Source: Sulfitobacter sp. DSM 110093 (GTDB taxonomy: Bacteria > Pseudomonadota > Alphaproteobacteria > Rhodobacterales > Rhodobacteraceae). Taken from it: a DNA stretch of 64,000 nt. Each line of letters opens with the position of its first letter. The stretch's first letter is position 1. Below the pieces are notes generated by a model. That model was not told where the DNA came from, made no database searches, and saw only the letters and a list, made by a program, of their open reading frames with translations. Position numbers and translations under genes: made by a program. Below are positions 1 to 7,906 of this stretch, in pieces. The DNA is taken from the NCBI RefSeq assembly GCF_022788715.1, contig NZ_CP085167.1, positions 679,001 to 743,000 on the forward strand. The letters are read 5' to 3'.

Positions 1-810
1 GTGCAACCAAAAATCGGGTCGGTGATCGGGCCAGCCTCCCTTGGCCGTGGCGGCCATTTCCCAAACGCCAAAGGCGAAGTTGAAATCGAGAGATATGGGG
101 TCAGTCGCAGTGAAATCAAAATCACCGACGATGGTCTGCTCAACCTCGCCATCTGCGGTCATCTCGCGAATGGCCAGATCGTAGTTTTCTGCAAGCTCGG
201 GAATGTTCAGGCGCGTGAGGAAGGCGTTATAGTCGATAACCATCGACAAAAGCCCCCAAGGTCGGGCGCCAACACCTTGAGTAGTGTCATTCGCGTAAAA
301 GACCGGGTGGCGCAAAATCAGCCCGCGTCCCCCCTGAACGAGGTCCACCGGCCCGGTCACCAAACCTTCGCCGCTCTGCATGGCCTGTTCTACCTTGGGA
401 AGCTGTGCTGGGTTCTTGCGGTAATCCAGCCCCAAAACGCTTTGGTTGGCTTCGTAAGGATGAACGATGCTGACCACGAGGTTGGGTGCGGCAGCAAGGT
501 TGATGACATCGGGGTTTTTGGCCATGAACTCAGTCGCGCGTGCGCTGAACTCTGCTTGGTTAATGTCAGGGTTTTCACTGATGACGGTGGCCAATTCACG
601 CAGCTTAAGAATTTGGTCAAAGATATCAGTGCGAATCCGTTCGCGCACTTCAATCAATTCCAGCGTGGTCTCAAGTTCGAGATCCTGCATGTAGGTTTGA
701 TAGGAAAGCGTCTCTATTCGGTGGCCAAAGCCAAGGACAACGCCTGCCAATATCAGCAGAACGCATATTCTTTTTGCACGCTGTGACAGCGTATTCCTGA
801 TCATTTTCAT
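1..810 (-). CDS. CHASE-domain membrane sensor protein, N-terminal part (runs off the left edge)
   Basis: Reading leftward from the ATG at 810, 270 codons stay open to the edge of the window. The N-terminus is short and basic, followed by one hydrophobic segment (about residues 13-28, ICVLLILAGVVLGFG). An extracytoplasmic region then begins with a coiled stretch rich in LELETTLELIEVRERI and contains VISENPDINQAEF, MAKNPDVINLAAAPNLVVSIV and VLRHPVFYANDTTQG-like blocks, which is the usual look of a CHASE ligand-sensing domain. CHASE domains sit in front of GGDEF/EAL or histidine kinase modules; the output module lies outside the window. A TTG at 825 preceded by GGAGG is an alternative start. It points the same way as the transporter operon but is separated from it by 180 bp. 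Confidence 0.72.
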   Translation of the reverse strand, partial: MKMIRNTLSQRAKRICVLLILAGVVLGFGHRIETLSYQTYMQDLELETTLELIEVRERIRTDIFDQILKLRELATVISENPDINQAEFSARATEFMAKNPDVINLAAAPNLVVSIVHPYEANQSVLGLDYRKNPAQLPKVEQAMQSGEGLVTGPVDLVQGGRGLILRHPVFYANDTTQGVGARPWGLLSMVIDYNAFLTRLNIPELAENYDLAIREMTADGEVEQTIVGDFDFTATDPISLDFNFAFGVWEMAATAKGGWPDHRPDFWLH

Positions 811-990
811 GCCGAGTTTGCCCAAACCTGCCGTATCCTCCGCGTCCCTGCCTTCTACGGGCCGGGTCCGCCCCCCTATTGCTTAATAGACTGTACTGCC
901 GGTTGCGGGTGCAAAAAAAATGGCGAAACGTTGGCAAAAGCTGTAACAGCGTCAATTTTGCAAAAGGTAGGGACAGCAGCGCGCGTCAGT

Positions 991-1839
991 CTAACCCAGC
1001 GTTTCGAGGAGAATACCGCGCAGCAGGGAGATATCCGCGGGGTTGGACATATTTGGCGCATGACCGCAATCGGGAAACTCGGTCACGTCGGGGCGCGGGC
1101 CGCTTTGGGTCATGCGCTTGGCGGCCTCAGGCAGCAACAGATCGGATTGCGCGCCGCGCAGCAGATGTGTTGGCGTGGTGATCCGTGCCCAGCGGTCCCA
1201 AGTAGAAAGCTCATGTGCAGACGCGGTGAATTGCACGGTGATCCGAGGGTCATAATGAAGCGTCAGCCGCCCGTCGCCACGGCGCCGCAACGACGACCGC
1301 GCCATGCGCTGCCAAAAGGCATCCGCAGCCGGGCCAAAGGGCGCGTAGGTTTGGCGCAGCCAAGCCTCTCCTTCGGCAAAACTGCTAAAATCCGGCAGGC
1401 TGCCGACATAGGACAAGATCCGATCAACCGCCGCGGCGGGCAGTTCGGGGCTGATGTCGTTCACCACCAAGGCGCTGATCCGGTCAGAGTCATGCCCAGA
1501 GGCGATGTGCATCCCGATCATACCGCCAAGCGAGGTCCCAAACCACGCCGCGCGGTCAATCTGGTAGTGATCCATCACATCAGTCGTGATGCCCGCGTAG
1601 TATTCGACCGCGTATTCAGCTTCGGGGTTGCGCGACCAACTCGACATGCCCCGCCCGATCATATCGGGGCAAAGCACATAGAAATCATCCGATAGCGCGG
1701 CTGCGACTTCATCAAAGTCGCGCCCGGTGCGCGCCAGCCCGTGCAGCATCATCAGCGCAGGTTTGCTGGGATCGCCCCATTCGGTGACGTGAATTTCGTG
1801 GTCCATTACAGAGACAAAGCGGAAACGGGGGGAGGTCAT
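991..1839 (-). CDS. alpha/beta-fold hydrolase
   Basis: A 282-residue alpha/beta hydrolase, last gene of the transporter operon. The oxyanion-hole motif LHGLARTG is near residue 32, the nucleophile elbow GTSLGG places the catalytic Ser at 103, the acid is probably Asp233 (GAQSD), and the catalytic His is 260 in DCGHAPN. There is no signal peptide, so it acts in the cytoplasm. Its start codon overlaps the stop of livM (TGATG), so the two are translationally coupled. Coupling to a HAAT transporter suggests that it hydrolyses an imported ester, amide or lactone. That is inference; the substrate cannot be read from the sequence. Confidence 0.85.
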   Translation of the reverse strand: MTSPRFRFVSVMDHEIHVTEWGDPSKPALMMLHGLARTGRDFDEVAAALSDDFYVLCPDMIGRGMSSWSRNPEAEYAVEYYAGITTDVMDHYQIDRAAWFGTSLGGMIGMHIASGHDSDRISALVVNDISPELPAAAVDRILSYVGSLPDFSSFAEGEAWLRQTYAPFGPAADAFWQRMARSSLRRRGDGRLTLHYDPRITVQFTASAHELSTWDRWARITTPTHLLRGAQSDLLLPEAAKRMTQSGPRPDVTEFPDCGHAPNMSNPADISLLRGILLETLG

Positions 1840-2915
1840 CAGCGCGCACCCTTTTGCATGATGGTGCCAGTGATCCCCCGAGGGAAGAAATAGACCAGCA
1901 AGATAAATATAATGCCAAGCCAGAAGAGCCAGCGGTCGGGGTCGAGCAAATCGGGCAGCAATGGAATGTTGGCGGTGGCCTCTGCGGCAGCGCCCATGAG
2001 GTCACGCAAATAGTACTGCGCCATGACCATCAGCACCGCACCAACAACCGCGCCCCACATCGTGCCCATGCCGCCGATCACCACCATCAGTAGAATGTCG
2101 ATCATGATGGCAAAGCTCAGCGTGGTGTCCGGCCCGGTGTATTTCAGCCAGACGGCATATATCGTTCCCGCCAGCGACGCGACGGCGGCTGACAGGCAGA
2201 AGACGAATGTGCGGTAGGCCACGACGCGGTAGCCAATGGCTTCGGCGCGGGCTTCGTTCTCGCGGATGGCTTTCAGAACGGACCCTAACGGCGCCGCCAC
2301 CACCCGCAACATCAGCAAGAACAGCGCCAGCGAGGTGAAAAACACAAAGTAATAGGCCGCAAGCTTGCCATTGAGTTTCACGCCGAAAAGCCGCGCCACC
2401 TTGCCGTTTTCATCGACCATCAGTTTTGTCGCGGGTTTGAACAGGTCCGGCACGCGGTAGGTAATGCCGTCTTCGCCACCGGTAAATTGCGACAGTTGCG
2501 AAGCCAGCACAAGCGCGACCGAGGCGGTCGCCAATGTGATCATCGCGAAGAAGATCGCTTTGACACGCAGACTCAACAGCCCGACGCCCGTGGCCACCAC
2601 CAGCGAGACCAGCACACCCGCCAAAGCGCCCAAAGCCACCGCGTCCCAGCCCGGCCCCATCTGGCGCAGGGCGATGGCGGCACCGTAAGCGCCGAAGCCG
2701 AAAAACATTGTATGGGCAAAACTGACGATGCCGGTATAGCCGATCAACAGGTCATAGCTCGCCACTAACACAATGAAGATACAGATGCGGGCAGCGACCT
2801 CTAGCGCGCGCACGTCTTGGAACAGAAACGGCGCAAACAGCAGCAGGGCGGCGATCAGCAACACTGCGGTTTTCACGGCGAGGGTGCCATAGGTTGATGT
2901 GCTGTGCATATTCAT
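1839..2915 (-). CDS. livM: branched-chain amino acid-type ABC transporter permease LivM
   Basis: A 358-residue inner-membrane permease of the LivM/BraE family with about ten hydrophobic helices. Conserved landmarks include YDLLIGYTGIVSFAHTMFFG near residues 54-73, the cytoplasmic loop IRENEARAEAIGY that contacts the ATPase, and GGMGTMWGAVVGA. It pairs with LivH to form the membrane channel of the HAAT importer. One base separates it from the livH stop, and its own stop overlaps the hydrolase start. Length and motifs are normal for the family. Confidence 0.93.
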   Translation of the reverse strand: MNMHSTSTYGTLAVKTAVLLIAALLLFAPFLFQDVRALEVAARICIFIVLVASYDLLIGYTGIVSFAHTMFFGFGAYGAAIALRQMGPGWDAVALGALAGVLVSLVVATGVGLLSLRVKAIFFAMITLATASVALVLASQLSQFTGGEDGITYRVPDLFKPATKLMVDENGKVARLFGVKLNGKLAAYYFVFFTSLALFLLMLRVVAAPLGSVLKAIRENEARAEAIGYRVVAYRTFVFCLSAAVASLAGTIYAVWLKYTGPDTTLSFAIMIDILLMVVIGGMGTMWGAVVGAVLMVMAQYYLRDLMGAAAEATANIPLLPDLLDPDRWLFWLGIIFILLVYFFPRGITGTIMQKGAR

Positions 2916-2916
2916 C

Positions 2917-3921
2917 TCACTTCACCGCCGGACGCAGGCCGTTGGGCCGCCACAGCAGGATCGCCGTCATCAGGATCATATTGCTGGCCAAGGCCAGTTT
3001 CGGCGCCAGAAACCCTACGTAATTCGCGGTCAGCCCGACCAGCAGCGCCCCCAAAAGCGTGCCTTCGATAGAGCCAAGCCCACCGATGATGACGACGATG
3101 AAAACCACGATCATCATCTCGCCCCCAAGCGCAGGCGTGATCAGCGTCTCATACCCCGCCCACATCGCACCGCCGACAGCGGCCAGCGCCGAACCGACCA
3201 TAAAGACGCCGATGAAAAGCCGGTCGATACGAAAGCCAAGCGCCTCTACCATCTCGCGGTTTTCGACACCTGCGCGGACCAGTAGGCCCAGACGCGTGCG
3301 GTTCAACACGAGGTAGAGGCCGATAAAGGCAGCAAGACCAAGGCCAAAGGCAAAGATGCGGTAGATTTCGATGCTAACGTCGCCAATGATCCACGCCCCT
3401 TCAAGGAACTGCGGACGCAGAACGGTGATCGGCGTGCCGCCCCAGATGGCGAGGATGATCTGTTCGGACACGATTAGCGCGCCCATAGTGATCAGGATCT
3501 GCCGCAAATGATCGTGATAGACGGGGCGGATGATGACCGTTTCAAAAAACCACCCGGCGGCAAGGCCAAAGGACATCGCCGCGATGATCGCGAGGGTCAG
3601 TGCGACGATGTTCAGGAGCACATTATCAGCCCCCAGCCACCCGCTGAGGGCCGCGAGGACAGAGGCAGCGACGAAAGCACCAAAGCTTACAAAGGCCGAG
3701 TGGCCGAAGTTCAGCACATCCATCAGCCCAAAGATCAGGCTGAGACCCGAAGCCATGAGAAACACCATCATTCCCATCGCCAGCCCCGCGACGGTCAGCG
3801 TGGCCCAAGAAGAAGGCGCGCCAATTAGCACAAAAGCCAAAGCGGCGAGGGCGAGCGGCAGCAGGTAGACCCCGCCGAACCGGCCCATGATATCTGAAAT
3901 GCGGTCCATGTACTTCCTCAT
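2917..3921 (-). CDS. livH: branched-chain amino acid-type ABC transporter permease LivH
   Basis: A permease of the LivH/BraD family, 334 residues from the ATG at 3921. A GTG at 3924 directly before it is an alternative start. Family landmarks are GLSLIFGLMDVLNFGHSAF in the N-terminal half, the EAA-like loop GVENREMVEALGF, and the C-terminal GGLGSIEGTLLGALLVG. It forms the second membrane subunit with LivM. The start overlaps the livF stop (GTGATG), and it is followed after one base by livM, consistent with a tightly coupled operon. Confidence 0.93.
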   Translation of the reverse strand: MRKYMDRISDIMGRFGGVYLLPLALAALAFVLIGAPSSWATLTVAGLAMGMMVFLMASGLSLIFGLMDVLNFGHSAFVSFGAFVAASVLAALSGWLGADNVLLNIVALTLAIIAAMSFGLAAGWFFETVIIRPVYHDHLRQILITMGALIVSEQIILAIWGGTPITVLRPQFLEGAWIIGDVSIEIYRIFAFGLGLAAFIGLYLVLNRTRLGLLVRAGVENREMVEALGFRIDRLFIGVFMVGSALAAVGGAMWAGYETLITPALGGEMMIVVFIVVIIGGLGSIEGTLLGALLVGLTANYVGFLAPKLALASNMILMTAILLWRPNGLRPAVK

Positions 3922-4622
3922 CACGACAGGCCCAACAGCCGGTCTTGCAATGGTTTATCGGCGGCGAATTCGGCCATGCTGCCGCTGTGCACAACGCGGC
4001 CGTCGTCAATCACTGCCATGTCGCGGCCAATGCTGCGGGCAAAATGAAAATTTTGTTCGACAAGCAGAAGCGTTGCTTCACGTGAAATCTCGGTAAAGGC
4101 TTCGGCCATGGCGGCGACAATGGCAGGGGCAAGGCCCTTGGTCGGCTCGTCGATCAAGATCAAGCGGCGCGGCTCTACAATGGCGCGGGCGACGGACAGC
4201 ATCTGCTTTTGCCCGCCCGAGAGTGACCAAGCTTGTTTTGTCCAGAACCGTTCAAGCGCCGGGAACAGCGTGGTGATACGTTTGAGCCGCGCGGCATCGA
4301 AATGCCCCTTCGCCGTGGCGAGGATCAGGTTTTCTTCAACTGTCAGATTGCCGAAGATCCCCATGTTCTCGGGCACATAGGCAATGCCGAGGCGTGCGAT
4401 GTCGGCGGTGTGCAGCCCGGTGATGTCTTGGCCGTCAAAGCGCACCGAACCGGGTGCGGGTTTCCACAACCCCATGATCGAGCGGAGCGTGGTTGTCTTG
4501 CCCGCTCCATTGCGGCCCAGAAGAACAAAGACGCCGCCCTCGGGCACCTCAAGGCTCACATCATGGAGCACGGCATATTGGCCGATGTCGGTTTTCATCT
4601 GGTTGAGGGTCAGCAGGCTCAT
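3921..4622 (-). CDS. livF: ABC transporter ATP-binding protein LivF
   Basis: A 233-residue ATPase of the LivF/BraG family. Walker A is GRNGAGKTTT near residue 37, the signature is LSGGQKQ, Walker B is LILIDEPTKGLAP, and the switch His lies in the LLLVEQN-F block that follows. The family-typical YVPENMGIFGNLTVEENL follows the Q-loop. With LivG it energises import through LivHM. It starts inside the livG stop (ATGA overlap). Confidence 0.95.
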   Translation of the reverse strand: MSLLTLNQMKTDIGQYAVLHDVSLEVPEGGVFVLLGRNGAGKTTTLRSIMGLWKPAPGSVRFDGQDITGLHTADIARLGIAYVPENMGIFGNLTVEENLILATAKGHFDAARLKRITTLFPALERFWTKQAWSLSGGQKQMLSVARAIVEPRRLILIDEPTKGLAPAIVAAMAEAFTEISREATLLLVEQNFHFARSIGRDMAVIDDGRVVHSGSMAEFAADKPLQDRLLGLS

Positions 4623-5386
4623 GCCGTCTCCTCCGTTGCGGTGCCGAGGTAGACATCGCGCACGATCTGGCTTTCCATGACCTCGGTTGGGGCGCCATCG
4701 GCCAGCAATTCGCCGTTGTGCAAGACGATGATCCGGTCTGCCAGCGCGCGCACCACATCCATCTTATGCTCGACCAGCAGCACGGTTTTGGACGGGTCGG
4801 ATTTGATCTGGGCGATTAACTCCAGCACATCGGGCGCGTGGTCCAGTGACATGCCAGCGGTGGGTTCATCGAACATGTAAATGTCAGGTTCCATCGCCAT
4901 CAGCAGCGCCACTTCCAGCTTGCGCTGGTCACCGTGGGGCAGGGCGGCGGCGGGCAGATGGGCGACGCGGGATAGGCGGGTCGCCTCTAGGTAATGCTCC
5001 GCGTCTTGGGTCAGTTTGGTGAAGCGATGTACCGGACGCAGCAGCCGCCAGCCGTCCCCCTCACGCGCCTGAACGGCGAGGCGAATGTTCTCCAAAACAG
5101 TGAGTTGCGGGAAGAGATTGGTCAATTGAAAGGCGCGGCCCACACCTTGCCGCGCGCGCGCCGAGGGGGCCATGCGGGTCAGATCGACCTCGCCCTTCAA
5201 TACCTTGCCCGAGCTCGCGGTGAGCTGGCCTGAGATCAGATTGAAATAGGTGGTTTTCCCGGCCCCGTTCGGCCCGACGATCACCGTAAGTTCACCGGGA
5301 TGGAAGGCACAAGAGACCTGATTGACGGCGACGTGACCGCCAAAGCGAATGGTCAGATCGCGCGTGATGAGCGACGGCGTGGACAT
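4619..5386 (-). CDS. livG: ABC transporter ATP-binding protein LivG
   Basis: A 255-residue ATPase of the LivG/BraF family. Walker A is GPNGAGKTT, Walker B is IYMFDEPTAGMS, and the family-specific stretch GVGRAFQLTNLFPQLTVLEN is present. The ABC signature is the degenerate LPHGDQRKLE (canonical LSGGxQ becomes LPHGDQ), which is common in LivG proteins. The start at 5386 was chosen because AAAGG lies about 8 bases upstream; an open frame continues 17 codons further up without a matching site. Confidence 0.93.
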   Translation of the reverse strand: MSTPSLITRDLTIRFGGHVAVNQVSCAFHPGELTVIVGPNGAGKTTYFNLISGQLTASSGKVLKGEVDLTRMAPSARARQGVGRAFQLTNLFPQLTVLENIRLAVQAREGDGWRLLRPVHRFTKLTQDAEHYLEATRLSRVAHLPAAALPHGDQRKLEVALLMAMEPDIYMFDEPTAGMSLDHAPDVLELIAQIKSDPSKTVLLVEHKMDVVRALADRIIVLHNGELLADGAPTEVMESQIVRDVYLGTATEETA

Positions 5387-5470
5387 CTCAGAAACCTTTG
5401 GTACGGAAATTAGCGCAAAAGGGCTGGCCCACCGCATGCGACGGGTCGGGCAGGCCAGCCGGGAGTGCGA

Positions 5471-6670
5471 TCAGTCGTTGGTGCGGCCGATTGGGATGTC
5501 CATCTCGTCCGCTTCGATGATGCGCACCAGATCGGGGATCGCCCAATCGATATTATCATCCACGCGGATTTTAAAATGCACCATCGATTGTAACGCCTGA
5601 TGGTCTTCGGGCCGGAAGGTCATGGTGCCTTTTGGTGTTTCCCAAGACATGCCTTCCATCGCGGCGATCAGGTCTTCGGTCTCAAGACTGGATGCCGTTT
5701 CGATCGCTTTGACGGCGGCAAGCGCTGCCGACATGCCACCCGCAGTGAAGAAGTCAGGCGGGCCGTCGAACCGTTCCTGATGGGTTTTGACCAGCCAATC
5801 GTTCACCGGATTTTTGTAGGCTTCATAATAGTAGTAGACCGCGCCTTCCATGCCGGGGAAGCGCTTGTAGGTTGGCAGTACAGGCAGGATATGCCCGCCC
5901 ATCGAAATCTCAATCCCATGGCGTGATGGATCGAGCGCTTGGATTTTGCCCGGCGCGTCGCCGCCCCCAGCGATATAGACAAGGATCACCTTGCGGCCTT
6001 CCTTGTCCTTCAGCGCATTGAACATACGCTCGGCTGCGGCGGTGAAATCGGCGGTGCCTTGGGGCACGAATTCCTCGGTCACCACGGTAGCGCCTGTGCC
6101 GTCAAGCGCGACCTTAAACGCGTCGATCCCGTCGTGGCCAAAGGCGTAGTCCTCGGCGATGGTGGCGACAAAGAGGTTCTCGTCGGGCTTCAGCGCCAAG
6201 GCCTGCGCCTGCATGTCCATCGAAGAATTGCGCGAGGTTTTGAAGACGTAGCGGTTGCTGTCTGGCCCGGTGAGGCTATCAGCGACCGCAGGCTCTACGA
6301 TCAAGATCTTCTCATATTCCTCCGCAATCGGAAGCATGCCCTTGGCAACACCAGAAGAGGTCGATCCGATTGCCATCAGCACCTCGTCGTCGCCGTAGGC
6401 TTCGGCCAATACGGCGCGGGCGACATCGGGTTTGAATTGCGTGTCCTTGATGATCAGCTCGATCTTGTGGCCCTTGACGGTGTTGGTGCCGTCGGTGGCG
6501 TATTCGATGCCAAGCTCGAAACCGGTTTGCGCCTGTTTGGAGAAGGCTTCGAAACTGCTGCCTGTGATCCCGTGCACGAGTGCGATCTTGATCGGGTCTT
6601 GCGCCCAAGCCGCGCTGGCAAATGCCGCAACACTTGCCGTCACGGCGGCAATCCGCGTGAGTGTCTTCAT
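5471..6670 (-). CDS. periplasmic substrate-binding protein of the HAAT ABC transporter
   Basis: A 399-residue type I periplasmic binding protein. The start at 6670 is fixed by GGAGG six bases upstream and by a clean Sec signal peptide (MKTLTRIAAVTASVAAFASA, cleavage after AWA before QDP). The mature part opens with IKIALVHGITG and has the two-lobed Leu/Ile/Val-BP fold features, including IGSTSSGVAKGMLPIAEEY and FVATIAEDYAFGHDG. It delivers ligand to LivHM. An 84-bp gap to livG holds no second gene. The ligand is unknown; HAAT transporters also take up amides, urea and aromatic compounds, and the linked hydrolase hints at something other than a plain amino acid. Confidence 0.9.
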   Translation of the reverse strand: MKTLTRIAAVTASVAAFASAAWAQDPIKIALVHGITGSSFEAFSKQAQTGFELGIEYATDGTNTVKGHKIELIIKDTQFKPDVARAVLAEAYGDDEVLMAIGSTSSGVAKGMLPIAEEYEKILIVEPAVADSLTGPDSNRYVFKTSRNSSMDMQAQALALKPDENLFVATIAEDYAFGHDGIDAFKVALDGTGATVVTEEFVPQGTADFTAAAERMFNALKDKEGRKVILVYIAGGGDAPGKIQALDPSRHGIEISMGGHILPVLPTYKRFPGMEGAVYYYYEAYKNPVNDWLVKTHQERFDGPPDFFTAGGMSAALAAVKAIETASSLETEDLIAAMEGMSWETPKGTMTFRPEDHQALQSMVHFKIRVDDNIDWAIPDLVRIIEADEMDIPIGRTND

Positions 6671-6767
6671 GGTATCCTCCCTTGACGGGCCAGCGCGTTG
6701 TTGCACCGTCTCCCCCCGTCGACTAGCTTGAGTTTCGAGCATCCGAGAAAGAGATGATTGGGGCAAG

Positions 6768-7373
6768 ATGGTAGAAATACGTACCGATGACTGCTTTCGC
6801 GATGGGCAGTTCGCTGAACTGGCTTTCGTGCATGCGCCCGTCGGTTTGGTGGTGACGGAGAACAGGGTAATCCGCGAATGCAACCTCGCCTTTGCGCAGA
6901 TGTTCGGCTATGAACGCGCGGCCCTGCGCGACCAATGGTTCTCGGTGCTATATCCGTCGGATGAAGAGTTCGTAAACATCCGCGACCGGGGTGTGGTGCA
7001 GCTGCGCGAGACCAACACCTACTGGGATGAGCGCATCATGGCGCGCCGCGATGGCAGCCTGTTCTGGTGCCGTGTTCGGGGCCATTCCTTTACTCCGGAA
7101 AGCCCGCTGGACCGCGCGGTTTGGAGCTTTGCCGACCTGTCGGGCGAACGGCCCTATCTGCCGCTCACTCGGCGAGAGCGTGAAATTTTAAGCCATCTGG
7201 CCGAGGGGCTGACCAGCAAGGAAATCGCCATCAATCTCGACATTTCGCACCGTACGGTTGAGGTGTATCGCGCCAAATTGCTCAAAAAATTCGGCGTGAA
7301 CAATACCTCTGGGCTGTTTCACTCGCTCGGCGGGATCGACAGTGAACATGTGGTGTCCAACAGTCAGAAGTGA
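6768..7373 (+). CDS. PAS domain-LuxR-type transcriptional regulator
   Basis: A 201-residue protein with an N-terminal PAS fold (about residues 15-130; APVGLVVTENRVIRECNLAF, a WDERIMARRDGSLFWCRVRG block) and a C-terminal LuxR helix-turn-helix (about 135-190; LTRREREILSHLAEGLTSKEI, SHRTVEVYRAKLLKKFGV). It has no receiver domain, so the PAS domain should sense the signal directly. It is divergent from the transporter operon with 97 bp between the start codons, a layout typical of a local regulator. Control of the operon is inferred from position only. Confidence 0.88.
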   Translation: MVEIRTDDCFRDGQFAELAFVHAPVGLVVTENRVIRECNLAFAQMFGYERAALRDQWFSVLYPSDEEFVNIRDRGVVQLRETNTYWDERIMARRDGSLFWCRVRGHSFTPESPLDRAVWSFADLSGERPYLPLTRREREILSHLAEGLTSKEIAINLDISHRTVEVYRAKLLKKFGVNNTSGLFHSLGGIDSEHVVSNSQK

Positions 7374-7399
7374 CCGGCATTCGTTTCAGCCGGCGTCAC
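7370..7399 (+). terminator. imperfect hairpin overlapping the stop codon of the PAS-LuxR gene
   Basis: GTGACCGGC at 7370-7378 pairs with GCCGGCGTCAC at 7389-7399 apart from a two-base bulge. The stop codon TGA lies inside the left arm. No T-run follows, so it is at best a weak or Rho-assisted end. Confidence 0.3.
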
Positions 7400-7906
7400 C
7401 TCGTTCATCGCCCTGCTGCGATGACGTCGGGGGCTGAGCGCTGTCTGGGGTTTCCCCTTCGCCGCAACACTGGGGTGACTCCTCTGCGGCTTCGGCCATC
7501 GCATCGGCTTGGGCATAGAGACTGCGAATTTCCCCAAGTTCTGTTTCTGTCGGAGATTTATTTGGCTTTTGCATTTCGTCAGATATATCTAACGTGGAGC
7601 GTTGGCTATTTTTCACTGAACTAATCCGCATCTTGAACTAAAACTGCACGGCATAACCCGTGGCTGCGGGTCAAACTACTGCCCTTCAATTTTTGCGCCA
7701 ATTGGGCGTTGCCCCCAAGTAAATCAGGGTTATCCCTAATAATCCGAAGCAAGGCGCTGAAATTGCGGCGGTTATTTTTACACATTTGTTTCGCAAGGCG
7801 GTACGGTGGGGCTGCGGGGATAGCCCTACCAGCCGCTATGAGGGTTTTCCCCAATAGACAGGGCGGCGGAAAAGACCGACTTTCTTTGTGAAAGTAGAGG
7901 TGTCAC
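7374..7906. other. 533-bp intergenic region with two weak minus-strand open frames
   Basis: This gap precedes the multi-PAS kinase. On the minus strand two short frames overlap tail to head: 7621-7785 (54 codons from an ATG) and 7386-7631 or 7386-7574 (81 or 62 codons, hydrophilic, acidic, containing an ECCGEGE-like block). Neither has a convincing ribosome binding site, and codon third positions are less GC-rich than in neighbouring genes. They may be decayed remains or chance frames. The right-hand end must hold the kinase promoter; AGAGGTG lies just ahead of its ATG at 7907. Confidence 0.4.

Noticed and set aside
1..786. Plus-strand frame of 261 codons at the left edge
   Set aside because: The opposite strand encodes a coherent membrane helix plus CHASE domain in register; the plus-strand product is the mirror of that codon pattern.
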